From Dipteris shenzhenensis (taxonomy: Eukaryota; Polypodiophyta; Polypodiopsida; Gleicheniales): a stretch of 64,000 bases of DNA. Position 1 is the stretch's first letter, and every line of letters begins with the position of its first letter. The translations under genes and the position numbers were made by a program. Positions 11,260 to 22,159 of the stretch are shown in pieces. Where the stretch lies: NCBI GenBank assembly GCA_047967505.1, contig CM106540.1. One strand, written 5' to 3'. The notes beneath the pieces were generated by a model. That model did not search any database. It was not told the DNA's origin and saw nothing but the letters and a program-made list of their open reading frames with translations.

Positions 11260-12000
11260 GAACTACAGACTCATAATGTGGGATGAAAGATTTAGAATAA
11301 AGAATTGGTAGAGGCTGAGATGACTAGATGCAAGACCATAATGCGAGACATGTGAGACATGTAAGATAGTGAGTACATTGAAATCTATAAAATAAAATGA
11401 TGGGATGCAAGACCGTAATGGGAGACATTTGAGACATGTAAGACAGTGATAGTACATTGAAATCTATAAAATAAAATGATGGAACACAAGAATGATATAA
11501 TTATTAGAATCTCATCATGAGATATTCTTTTAATATAATATAAGTTAGACTTGTTGATGCAAGACCGTAATGCGAGACATGTGAGATGATAGATTTTGAG
11601 TACATTGAAATCTATAAAATAAAGTGATGGAACATAAGAATGATATAATTATTAGATTCTCATCATAAGATATTTATTGTACATAATAAATTAGACTTTC
11701 AAAAAAGTAAAACCAATTTATTAGTAATAAATTGTATATAATAAATTAGACTTTCAAAAAAGTAAAACCAATAATTAGAATCTCATCATGAGATATTCTT
11801 TTAATATAATATAAGTTAGACTTGCTGATGCAAGACCGTAATGCGAGACATGTGAGATGATAGATTTTGAGTACATTGAAATCTATAAAATAAAGTGATG
11901 GAACATAAGAATGATATAATTATTAGATTCTCATCATAAGATATTTATTGTATATAATAAATTAGACTTTCAAAAAAGTAAAACCAATTTAATAAATTTA
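11260..12000. repeat. Repeated block with tacattgaaatctataaaata units
   Basis: At least four copies of gagacatgtgaga... tacattgaaatctataaaata...gatggaac occur, with a ~275-bp pair at about 11,500-11,700 and 11,780-11,970 that is nearly identical. No coding potential was seen. Confidence 0.75.
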
Positions 12001-12225
12001 GAGAGGTGAGTTGTTCATTGAGTGAAGTAAAAAATAAAAGACCATAAATGTGAAAGACCCATGAGATGATAAATTTTGAATCGGTTTAAATCTATGAAAT
12101 AAAGTGATTGAAGACTCATTGAAGACAAGAATAATATAACTAGACTCCCTTCTTTCGTCCATCCTAGTCCTTCTACAAGCACATTCTTCGTTTATCACTC
12201 TTAATTTATCATCTCTCCACCCACC

Positions 12226-12678
12226 ATGGATGTCCTTGGCATCGTCGGAGAGGTGGAGTCTGGAATCGACAGTCTCAAACAATGGGTTGTTGACCAAGGA
12301 GCAAGGAGAGATGCAAGAATTCGACAAGGCTCTCCACTCACAAAGATGGAGAGAGAGGGATTCGACGCACAGAGGCGGATAGAGAGGGAGGAAACTCAGA
12401 AGATAGCAGAGAGCGAAAGACTTTTACAATGTATTATAAAAGCACGACAAGATCTCTTGGACTTCCTAAGAAACCTACGTTATCGAAGCACTCGGTATGG
12501 CCGATTTGATCGGGATGCTGAAAGAACAATAAAGGCCTCCCAACGAGATTATAAAGAAACAATCTGTGGCTGTTTGAATTTCTTCCTTCATTGTAATTAT
12601 GTTGACGATACGGAAGTGGAGTCTATGGAAGATTGGATTGTTGAGAAGATAAGAGATACTAATGATGAGATCTTCTAG
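12226..12678 (+). CDS. Small charged helical protein of unknown family (150 aa)
   Basis: An intact ATG-to-TAG frame of 150 residues. It is rich in Glu, Arg and Asp, with a long helix-prone centre (about residues 45-90), a TRYGRF motif, a CNYVDDTEVESMEDW segment and a short acidic tail. It has no signal peptide or membrane helix. A paralogue with a nonsense codon lies 1.4 kb away on the opposite strand, so the two are divergently arranged. Conservation of amino acids between the diverged paralogues supports real coding. Function is unknown. The 3' end has been copied several times in tandem just downstream. Confidence 0.7.
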   Translation: MDVLGIVGEVESGIDSLKQWVVDQGARRDARIRQGSPLTKMEREGFDAQRRIEREETQKIAESERLLQCIIKARQDLLDFLRNLRYRSTRYGRFDRDAERTIKASQRDYKETICGCLNFFLHCNYVDDTEVESMEDWIVEKIRDTNDEIF

Positions 12679-13400
12679 TGTGATCTCGGCCTCTGTGGCC
12701 TGTCCTGTGACTGTTTGAATTTCTTCCTTCATTGTAATTATGTTGACGATACGGAAGTTGAGTCCATGGAAGATTGGATGTTTGAATTTCTTCCTTCATT
12801 GTAATTATGTTAATGATGAGATCTTCTAGTGTGATCTCGGCCTCTGTGGCCTGTCCAGTGACTGTTTGAATTTCTTCCTTCATTGTAATTATGTTGACGA
12901 TACGGAAGTGGAGTCCATGGAAGATTGGATTTTTGAGAAGATAAGAGATACTAATGATGAGATCTTCTAGTGTGATCTCGGCCTCTGTGGCCTGTCCAAT
13001 GACTGTTTGAATTTCTTCCTTCATTGTAATTATATTGATGATACGGAAGTTGAGTCCTTGGAAGACTGGATTGTTGAGAAGATAAGAGATACTAATGATG
13101 AGATCAGATTGGATTGTTGAGAAGATAAGAGATACTAATGATGAGATCTTCTAGTGTGATGATCTCGGCCTCTGTGGCCTGTCCATCATGATTGCTTGCA
13201 TTTCTTCCTTCATTGTAATTATGTTGAGGATATGGATGTGGAGTCTGCGGCCTATCCATCATGATTGCTTAAATTTCTTCCTTCATTGTAATTATGTTGA
13301 GGATATGGACGTGGAGTCTGTGGAAGATTGGATTGTTGAGAAGATAAGAGATACTAATTATGAGATCTTCTAGTGTGATCTTGGCCTCTATGGCTTGTAA
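12679..13400 (+). repeat. Tandem truncated copies of the 3' end of the 12,226 gene
   Basis: At least five partial copies of the terminal ~130 bp of the upstream gene follow it. The shared core includes tgtttgaatttcttccttca, ttgtaattatgttga.gata, and tggaagattggattgttgag, ending in gatgagatcttctagtgtga. Copies differ in length and carry a ctcggcctctgtggcctgtcc joint. None has a start, so they are not complete genes. Confidence 0.85.
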
Positions 13401-13621
13401 TAGTTTTGTATTCTCTGCAGTGTGGTAGGGCTCAGTAGATCATATTAGAATTGCTAATACAATTTATTTTTTTAGAATTGCTAATACAATAATAATACAA
13501 ATTGAATAAATATCATAAGTAAATATCCTAATGTATTGTAACATTTAACATAAGTTTAAAAAACACTATCATTAATCAATACAATTAAGATAAAAATCTT
13601 CAAGGACTCATGTTTCATGTT
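13401..13621. other. Spacer, no gene recognised
   Basis: AT-rich region between the tandem copies and the 3' end of the minus-strand protease-like gene; nothing distinctive was seen. Confidence 0.4.
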
Positions 13622-13867
13622 TTACAACTGAATAGAGTCTAATGAGTCCTCTTGAGGCTGTGATTCTCTAAGAGTACATTGAGTCTCTACTTCTTGTGTG
13701 GATGGTGTACATTGAGATTCTACTTCTGGTGCAATCAGGATAGACTTAATCTCTTCGTCCTTTGCAAGATGTGATGTTGTAGATGCACATTGAGTCTCTA
13801 CTTCTTGTGTAGGAAGAATGCATTGAGTCTCTAATTCAAGTGGAGACTGTAATGCTTCTACTTGAGG

Positions 13868-14640
13868 CTATGATGCAGAAGGAGACTGAATTGTCTCTTG
13901 TTTTTCTTTGGCTCCTTCAGGTTCTTCATTGAGTCCATCATGTTGTTTCCCAATGGTAGCAGTTAGGTAGTGAACAGTCTTAGCCATAAAATCTTGTAGC
14001 TCGAGCTTTGTATATGCTTCTATTGAGACATGTTCAAAAATTTTATTGAGGAACAACATGAAGTTGTAGACAATTCTCCACCCATTACTAAACTTGTCTT
14101 TCTGCTCCACTGTGAGGCGTGTCTAGAAATTTGGTTGGTCTTGATGCTCCCTGATTTTCATAATCGCAAAAACTAACTTGTTTGTAGACCTGTCCATCAT
14201 GACATATGACAAAGTGAATTTGTGTAGTAAATAGTAAGATGCATGTTCATAATGATATGATAAAAGAACACTTACTTGAACACCCCATGAAAGCCTGTAA
14301 ATGAGTTGACAAACCAACAATGGTTGTCATCAAGATCCCATACTATCAGGCTCCAATGTGAACTACATCACCAATAAAGAGCGATAAGATTTATCACAAT
14401 ATTAAGTATTAATTGACACAATATTACAAATAAGAGAGTAAAAGAAAGATTGAGACGATACTTACTTCTCATAATATGGCATAAAAACAACTAGCATGTC
14501 ATCCAAGTCTAAAGGTTGTAGCATTGAACAAACATCATCTACTGTCTTCTTGGTATCACTAAGTACAGCTGAAAGAAGAGAATCGAGCATACAGACGCGA
14601 TTCTGTACTGATCTAGGAAAGTGAGATATAACCGTACTCT
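13868..14640 (-). pseudogene. C48 (Ulp1-like) unit 2, catalytic Cys replaced by Asn
   Basis: A second, diverged copy of unit 1 with the same exon layout: MLVVFMPYYEK exon ending at a GTAAG donor near 14,470, HWSLIVWDLDDNHCWFVNS (His 14,356-14,358), and EQKDKFSNGWRIVYNF. The position of the nucleophile Cys is Asn (AAT, 14,084-14,086), which needs two base changes from TGT. His, Asp and Gln are retained, so the unit is a pseudo-protease by sequence. Confidence 0.7.
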
Positions 14641-14677
14641 GCAGTAATAAATAAACAAATGTTAGAAGCAGATTGAA

Positions 14678-15600
14678 TCAAATGATTGAAGTATCAAGCC
14701 AAGAGATGTTCATATCAAACCTGAGGATGGCCATCATGACTTTGTCATTAGCCTCTTTCAAAGGGTCAGAGAGGATTGTAACTTCCTCGCTACCAAAAGT
14801 CGAAACACGAGGTTGCTTGCTAATGATAACCCTAACCTTAAAAGAGCTCCCCATTTTGTCCAATACAATGGTTACATTAGGACAACTTATGGGCGTAGCA
14901 ACCAATGTTTCCTCTGGATGCTCCACCACGTTATCAATAAATGCCTTAATGATAGATGACATAAATGCATATAGATGCAAGTCTGTATATGTCGACAATG
15001 AGGTTTCACCGCCGCTCAAATTAAAAATTTGAGCAAGGAGCAAAAAGCAGTTATATCCGACTCTCCACCCACAACTGTGGTCATCATTCTGCTTCACTGC
15101 AGGGCATGTTACATACTCTATTTGATCTTCTAAGTCACCTTCCATTTGCATAAGTGCATCTATAGCACCTACCAACTTTCAAGCTGATCTACACATCAAA
15201 ATAGAAAACATAAATGAATGTGCACATTGCATAGGATGCATCTCATTGATGTAATTATGACACAAGTAGGTTATACTTACTCTGACACACTGCCATCGAT
15301 AGATGCTATTGAATTGACAAAGAAACATTGCTTGGCTAAGATGTCCACAATTACCAAGCTCCAATGCAAGCTGCATTATCAATTAAGAATAATTATTATT
15401 TGATATAATCCTCCACAATGTAAGAGATAAGCTAGATAGGGATTGATACTCACTCCTCGTGATATGCAGTAAAGATAACTCGCGCCGCAGTCAAATCAAT
15501 AGGTTGCAACCACTTCTGCTTATTGCTAAGTACACTAGAAACAAGAGGATCCACCATATATGCACATCTCTATATATATAGGGGAAGCTGTTCTAAAACC
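14678..15600 (-). pseudogene. C48 (Ulp1-like) unit 1, catalytic residues present
   Basis: The exons decode to HWSLVIVDILAKQCFFVNS (His codon 15,364-15,366), then CPAVKQNDDHSCGWRVGYN (Gln 15,089-15,091, Cys 15,071-15,073). This matches the C48 pattern: HW followed by D, then Q...D...CG. An upstream exon ending in ARVIFTAYHEE lies at about 15,440-15,560. Ulp1 enzymes cleave SUMO or related modifiers; here the host gene is a decayed transposon gene, so activity is doubtful. The call rests on motif order and spacing. Confidence 0.7.
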
Positions 15601-18600
15601 ATACTGCAATAAAAAGAAAAGAATATTAGTTCATTTGATCCAATGGAAATACAAAAGCATAAAGTCAATAAAAAGTTTGTGTCAAACCTGAGGATGGCTA
15701 TTATGACCTTGTCATTAACCTCTTTCTTGAAGTTTATAAGGATTGAAATGTCCTCTTTATCGAATAGAAAAGTAAGAGGTTGTTCTCGAACTTGAAACCT
15801 AACTTGAAATGACTTCTCCATTTGCTGCAAGGTATGATTATTTTCTAGAGTCATTCGATGGATAGCTAGAGCAGCTTTGCTTTCTTGATATGAGCTTTCT
15901 ATATTCTCTACTCCAGCTATGTCCTCCTCATCCTCCTCCTTTCCCTTCTCCTATAAAAGGATAAAATAACTATGAGATTCAAAATTTTAAATTAATTATA
16001 AATTTAAAAAGACCTTTAAATGAATAAAGAAAAATAAACATAAGTTTTCATACCTCTACATATCTTCGTGGTCTTTTTATGTAACCTTCAGAGGCAAGGT
16101 CAGTGTCATATCCATCTTCTTCTGCTTCCTTACTATCGTTGGTGTCCTCACTATCATATCTAGAGCTTTCATCATTTTCATCATCTTTCTTGCTCTCATC
16201 ATACATGACCATCTCTATGTCAGCATCCTCTTCATGTGAGATCGGACCTTTCTTATCATACTTTATTGTGAGAGAAGCCATGGTATCAAGGTATTCCAAG
16301 CGAGCAGGGCTCTCAATAATATTTACATGGTGTCCTTTTCTGATAAGAGCTTCAAACAAATGTCCCATTCGACACAATGTGACTTCCCATCCGGATGGTA
16401 GCAAAAATTCCATCATACTAATTAAAAGATCAGCACTTTTTGCTGGCCTTTCATAGTGATTTGTGTTGCGATGGAGGGGACTTGGAGCTTCATGCTCTTC
16501 CAGTAGTAGTTGCAATCTCTTTGCATTCCCTCTTATATTGTTTTGTAAGGAGTGATCATTGTAAGGGCTCTTCATGCACAAGAAAAAGATTTCAAGACTC
16601 TGTATCTTGAGACCGCATTCTCTCTTGTCTCTTTTTCTTGAGTATATACCATTGTAAATCTTAAGCTCATTGCCATATTGTTTTTCTAGGGTAGCAGACA
16701 TTTGTTCCTTATCATCTTTATCAGCAAATATGACTATGTTACATTGTTCCACTCTACCAATGGTGGTATGTAATATTCTGTCAAGGAGTTGACGAATGTC
16801 ATCCGGTGATATTTCATAGACAAAGAAAAGCTGAGGTCTCTCCCAAGCAGTGTCGTCGAACAAAAAATCATTCAATGAAACTCCCTTGCACTCAACACTC
16901 TTTCCAGACTCTGAAATGATTTCATGTATGAAAAAAAAGCCCTTGTTCAAAGTTTTTTCTTTTCTGAGAGTGTGCTTATTGATGACTTTTTATGCATATG
17001 CATACACATTTTTCGGAATGTCACTTGTCATAGAAGGAGTAATTTTAGATCCATCATCTTCTACCTTCACCCATTTATGCGCCCAAGCCTTCTGTTTAGT
17101 TGACGGTAAAGCTGATGCCATCTGCCTCACAATGCTATGATCAATTTTACATTGGCTAATTGGAATATTTTTTTCTGCCAATAAATATTCAATTGCACTC
17201 TTTACTACATCACGCTTGACCTGTTGGATGATGCAATCTTCCATGCAATGATCTTTATCCTTTTTGCCAAAAAACCATTCTTTGGACATTAATTTCTCTG
17301 CAGCAAGACTTGCGTATTTGTCTGGTAAGTTTCTTAAAGGCCTCCACATCCGAGCTATCATCTCTTTTTTCTCAATCTTCTTTGCCTTCTCTTTAATTAA
17401 TGGTGGAGCCTCATATGTGACATCTCCTTTCTCACATGCAAGACACACGTCTTTGATCTGATGAAAAACTTCTTCACTACAAAAATTTTTCTTGTGTAGT
17501 CTTGATACCTATCCCTTACTATCTTAAAGCTTGTAATTACCTCTGCTCTTTCCTGATTTCCCCTTGGTACAATGGCACTCAAGCATGTGTAGAAGTCAAC
17601 AAGATTATCCGCTTCCACTTTAGTTGCAGTTCTTTTGAGAGTGGTCAAAGGAGAATGAAAAGTTTTCCATATGGTCCTAGCTTTGAGCAACATCTTTGAA
17701 GTGGAGGTGATTTTTCGTAGTGCATAAATGTCATGATTAAGTCTTTCTGACTCAATCAAATATTTTTTCTCGTTCTTGAAGATACAAATGCATGCAGAAT
17801 AGTAGTGAAATTGAGGCACACTCGCGAAGGTTTGATAAGTAATTTCTCCTTTCTTGTATGTATCTCTAGAGCACTCATTACAAGCATAGGCATAGTGCTA
17901 ACCATCTGTTGCCTCAAATGTACAATGAGCTAAGAAATTTCTCTTGGCATCCTTTATATGTCGTTCTGGATCATTCACTAAACTCTGTCCTTCTTGAAGT
18001 GAGGGAACTTGTTTTCCGAGTAACTTAGTGAATTGCATCTCAACATCTATAGGCTGAGAGAAATTGATGGATTGACTATAATCTCCCATGACTGGCCAAA
18101 ATGTTCTTGGACGGAGTACCAAATTAGAAATAGCTGGTTTTTTTCCATCAATCAAAGCCTGAAAAATCTTTTCAGCATAGACTGTATCTAAGGTCCTGCT
18201 ATTGGTGAAGACACTTGCTTTGACCACCGTTGAAGCATGTATAACTTGAGTCTTCTGGCTCCATATATATCCGGGATCCTCATCTGTCACAGCCTCATTC
18301 AAGCGAAGATTTAGGTTCTTCATTGATAACATTTTTGCTTCTAGATCTGACTCCATTTCAAGACCCTCCGCATCCTCTTCGTGTTCTTCCTCTTCTCTTC
18401 TTTGCCCTTTCTTTGTATATGAACGACCTCTTTTTCGAGTTATAGGACTTGGAACTGTAGCTCGTGAAGTACTTGCCTTTTGCATTTGATGTCGAGGTTT
18501 ATTTTTTAGGGGCTCTATGTGAACCGCGCCCTACTTCTTCTTCTATTGCCTCAACTTCAGGTATACTTAAGGGCTTCATTTGTTCTGTTATTCCATCAAC

Positions 18601-19448
18601 TTCATGAGTTACACCATCTAAGTGAGTAATACCATGAACAAGAGATGTGTTGCATGTCTTGTCTTATCTGATGCATGTCGTGTCTCACTCAATTCAATTT
18701 CTGTCTGAGATGCATGTGCATGTCCTGTCTCCACCAATTCAATTCCTGTCTCAGATGAAGATCCCTTGTAAGCATCCATGTGTACAAGACCCTCATCCAT
18801 TGCTACAATGTGTTCTATCTCATCCACTCCAGTTCCTCTCTCATTTGTATTACCATGAACTAGGTCTACATGGCATGTCTCATCACTTCCTTTCTCATGT
18901 GTGGATTCTTGCACCTTAGGTCCCTCCAATGAAGTTGAACCTTGTTCAATGACACCCTGAAAGTATTCAAGGATAATCTTTGACTACATTTTTCTTGCTT
19001 CCTCAATGGGAAATTCCTCCCACACATGTTGGAGGATCTCCAATGCAGGAACCAATTCAGGAAATCTAGGTGCTTTTGGCGGCAGCATCACAAAGTGCAT
19101 TGCATCTTTCTTAGAAAGAAGAAACGATCTGTTGCTCATTCTTGACTTTGTGTAAATCATCATTGTACTGCTATCTTTTTCAATTTTTATTCCTAGTAAG
19201 GTGCCCCCTTGAATCAAATTGCTCTTTGAGAAAGATACATTTGATGCCCACTCATCTTTCTCCAACTCTCTCTTTGTCATCACTAGAATGAGATTTCCTT
19301 TACTTAAGACCAAGAACCATGCTTTCTTTGTTGTGTCAACAACGGTCCAGTTTGTGAAGTCCTTTGGGGCATAAATTCTTCCATTATATTTAAGTGTCAT
19401 ACCATTGACAAATGCTGTAGCCTCAAGATCCATCCTATATTCAAGCAC

Positions 19449-20268
19449 AACACAAATTTTAGGTACTTTGACAAACTACAATTACTTTGAAAAATCAAAA
19501 GTACAATGAGTCCCATTAATACACCTCAAGTTTTTATTCTTCCCAATCATATAAGTGTCAATTTCATGCTTTGAGAATAGCCTAAAAGGCTTTACAAGGC
19601 TTAGAGCATAAATGTGAAAAAAAATAAGGATTTACAATGATCTCTGAATACAAATTTGAAGTCTATCAGATATAAGTGCAAAATGCTCTGTCAACTCCCG
19701 CAACTGATATAAGTGTAAAATGCTCTGTCAACTCCCACAACTGGTACAAATATAATCTGCTATGTCTAGTCCCTTAATTGATTCAACTGTAATCTGTCAT
19801 GTCCACTGATCCAACTTTCAATCATCTTGAAAGTTTAAAACCTTAATCATTGCTTAAATGGTAGGGTTGTTGTGACTGTGAAACCGAATGTGAACGAATG
19901 GACTGACTCCGATTAGGAACTAGTCGGGAAATTTTGAGCATGACTTTGATTGGTTTTTTTAGAGTTCTCTCCTCTAAGGACATACTAATCTATGCTAATC
20001 TAGACTACACCAACCGTCGAAGCGAAGAAAAGCAAGAAATAATTTCTTTTCCATTTTTCCTTTTAATATCCTTAGGTTGCGAATTAAAAGCAAAAAATAA
20101 TGTATTTTCCATTATTCTTTTTAATACACTAAGGTTGTGAGTTTAAAAAAGATAAAATTTATATTTTCAAAAACTTACAACTCAGAAGAATTGAACATTC
20201 ACATTAATAAGAAGTTAAAATCTTAATAAATTTGAATTTAAATAATAAAAACTATAAATTTAACTTGA
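19449..20268. other. 5' region of the C48 gene, no gene recognised
   Basis: AT-rich. It contains a short tandem duplication (aaaatgctctgtcaactccc) at 19,680-19,745. It would be the promoter side of the minus-strand gene. No convincing TATA box was assigned. Confidence 0.4.
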
Positions 20269-20700
20269 CTCCAAACCCTAAACCCTAAACCCAAATCCAG
20301 AAACCCTAAACCCTAAACTCCCAAACCTTAAACCCTAACTCCCAAACCTTAAAACCCTAAAAGCTAACCCCAAATCCCAAAACCCTAAACCCAAACCTCA
20401 AAACCCTAAACCCTAAACCCTTAACCCAAACCTCAAAACCCTAAACCCTAAACCCTAAACCCAAACCCCCAAACCCTAAACCCTAACCCCCTAACCCTAA
20501 ACCCTAATCCCTAAACCTTGAATCCCAAAACCTAAACCCTAAACCCTAAACGTTACCCCCCAAATACTAACGCCCTAAACACTAACCCAAACCCAAACCC
20601 TAAACCATAAACCCCTAATCCCTAACCCCAAACCCTAAGCCCTGACTCCGAAATTACCCTAAACCCTCATCCCCAAACCTTAAACCCAAACCTCCAAACT
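20269..20700 (+). repeat. Degenerate telomere-type array, CCCTAAA on plus strand
   Basis: About 430 bp of imperfect AAACCCTAAACCC with many ACCCCAAA and CCCAAACC variants. It is degenerate and flanked by non-telomeric DNA, so it is interstitial. It lies upstream of the minus-strand C48 gene; read in that gene's direction it is TTTAGGG. Confidence 0.9.
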
Positions 20701-21450
20701 CTTTTTTAATTCAAATTAATTTAACTTAATTCACAATCATAAGAAGTTTAAACTTTGACAAAGTAAATTCTTATTAGTTTGAAATCACAAAATTTGAAAT
20801 ATAAATAAATTCAATTTAACTTAAAGTTTATGAAAAAATAAAGTAAAATTAAGAAAATAAGACTTAAAATTTTGAAATCACAAAATTTGAAATATAAATA
20901 AATTCAATTTAACTTAAAGTTTATGAAAAAATAACGTAAAATAAAGAAAATAAGACTTAAAATTAAAAATTTAATATTTACCTAGAAGAATATATTAAGT
21001 CTCCCTAAAAAGAAATAAATTAAAGTAATAATAACGAATGTAAGTTAAACTACTTTTAAAATTTCAATTTAAAATGTAATAAAATTAAAATTATACTTTC
21101 TATATTCCAAAACAAAATGCATTATAGTTTACTATATTTCAAAACAAAATGCATTTTTGTAAACTATATTTCAGAAAATTTAATTGAGAAATTAAACTAG
21201 TAAATTGAATATGGATTTTAAATTAAAAAACAAAGGAAAATTTAAAATTCAAGTTTCCACAAGTTTTCCTTTTCACATACATTTGTCTTTTCACACTTTT
21301 CAAGTTTCCACACGTTTGTCTTTTCAAACACAAGGTTGTCTTTTATCACAATTTTCAAGTTTTCACACGTTTATCTTTTCAAACACAAGGATTCATAGTT
21401 TAAAAAAAGGCGGGAAATTTAAAATTCGAGTTTCCACACGTTTCTCTTTT
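20701..21450 (+). repeat. AT-rich DNA with tandem duplications
   Basis: A ~97-bp unit with aaatcacaaaatttgaaata and ttcaatttaacttaaagttta is present twice (about 20,780 and 20,876). Variants of caagtttccacacgtttgtc ttttcaaacacaagg-type units occur at 21,250-21,450. No gene. Confidence 0.7.
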
Positions 21451-21452
21451 CA

Positions 21453-21890
21453 AACACCAAGGTTTATAGTTTTGTTTGTTTAAGTTTCGACTAAATCACA
21501 CACCAATCTTCTCTAATATGCCTCATTGATTGTAGCTCCCAAATTCTTCCATCAAAACATCTCTCCTTTATCTCTCCTTGATCGTCGCAAACTCATTTCT
21601 CCTCCTCATTGGTAAGATTTTCTATCTCGATCGTACTTTCTCTTGTGCCCTCCCTCTCTAAATTTTCATCAAACACCAAGGTTTATAGTTTTGTTTGTTT
21701 AAGTTTCGACTAAATCACACACCAATCTCCTCTAATATGCCTCATTGATCGTAGCTCCCAAATTCTTCCATCAAAACATCTCTCCTTTATCTCTTCTTGA
21801 TCGTTGCCCACTCATTTCTCCTCTTCATTGGTAAGATTTTCTATCTCGATCGTACTTTCTCTTGTGTCCTCCCTCTCTAAATTTTCATCT
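21453..21890 (+). repeat. Tandem duplication of a ~219-bp unit
   Basis: Two nearly identical copies begin at 21,453 and 21,672. Each runs from caccaaggtttatag to ctctctaaattttcatc and ends at the start of the CT-rich satellite. The copies differ at only a few bases. Confidence 0.9.
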
Positions 21891-22117
21891 CTCGTCCATC
21901 TCTCATCAATCTCTCTCATCTGCTCTCTTCTTCTTCTCTCTCTCACACTAGTATGCTTCTCTCTTTTTCTTGTCTCTCTCTCTCTCTCACTCTAGTACGC
22001 TTCTCTCTTTCTCGTCCCTCCTCTCCCTCTCCTTTTCTCTTCTCTCTCTCTCTTTCCTCTCCGCTCTAGTCTACGTTTCCTCTCATCTTAGTCTACTCTC
22101 TCCCCTCCTCTTCATTT

Positions 22118-22159
<42 letters not shown>

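Larger units (their letters stand above)
13622..19448 (-). pseudogene. Large transposon-type gene with tandem Ulp1/C48 protease-like domains, decayed
   Basis: Minus-strand coding runs from ATG 19,448 to TAA 13,622 in several exons. It is broken by in-frame stops at 18,984-18,986 (TAG), 17,898-17,900 (TAG) and 16,990-16,992 (TAA), one near 13,870 (TAG), and 1-base shifts in homopolymers near 18,508 and 17,488. Order: an N-terminal domain of unknown family (19,448-18,984), an acidic His/Glu-rich linker, a basic segment with KRGRSYTKKGQRR (18,485), Cys motifs (CNEC, CLAC near 17,870 and 17,440), a helical region (17,448-16,048) ending acidic, then two C48-like units and a tail with EVETQC repeats. 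Splice sites are visible, for example donor AG|GTATGA near 16,051. Ulp1-like genes are commonly carried by plant MULE and CACTA elements; here the likely partner is the divergent gene at 26.3 kb. The exact host element is unknown. Confidence 0.7.
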
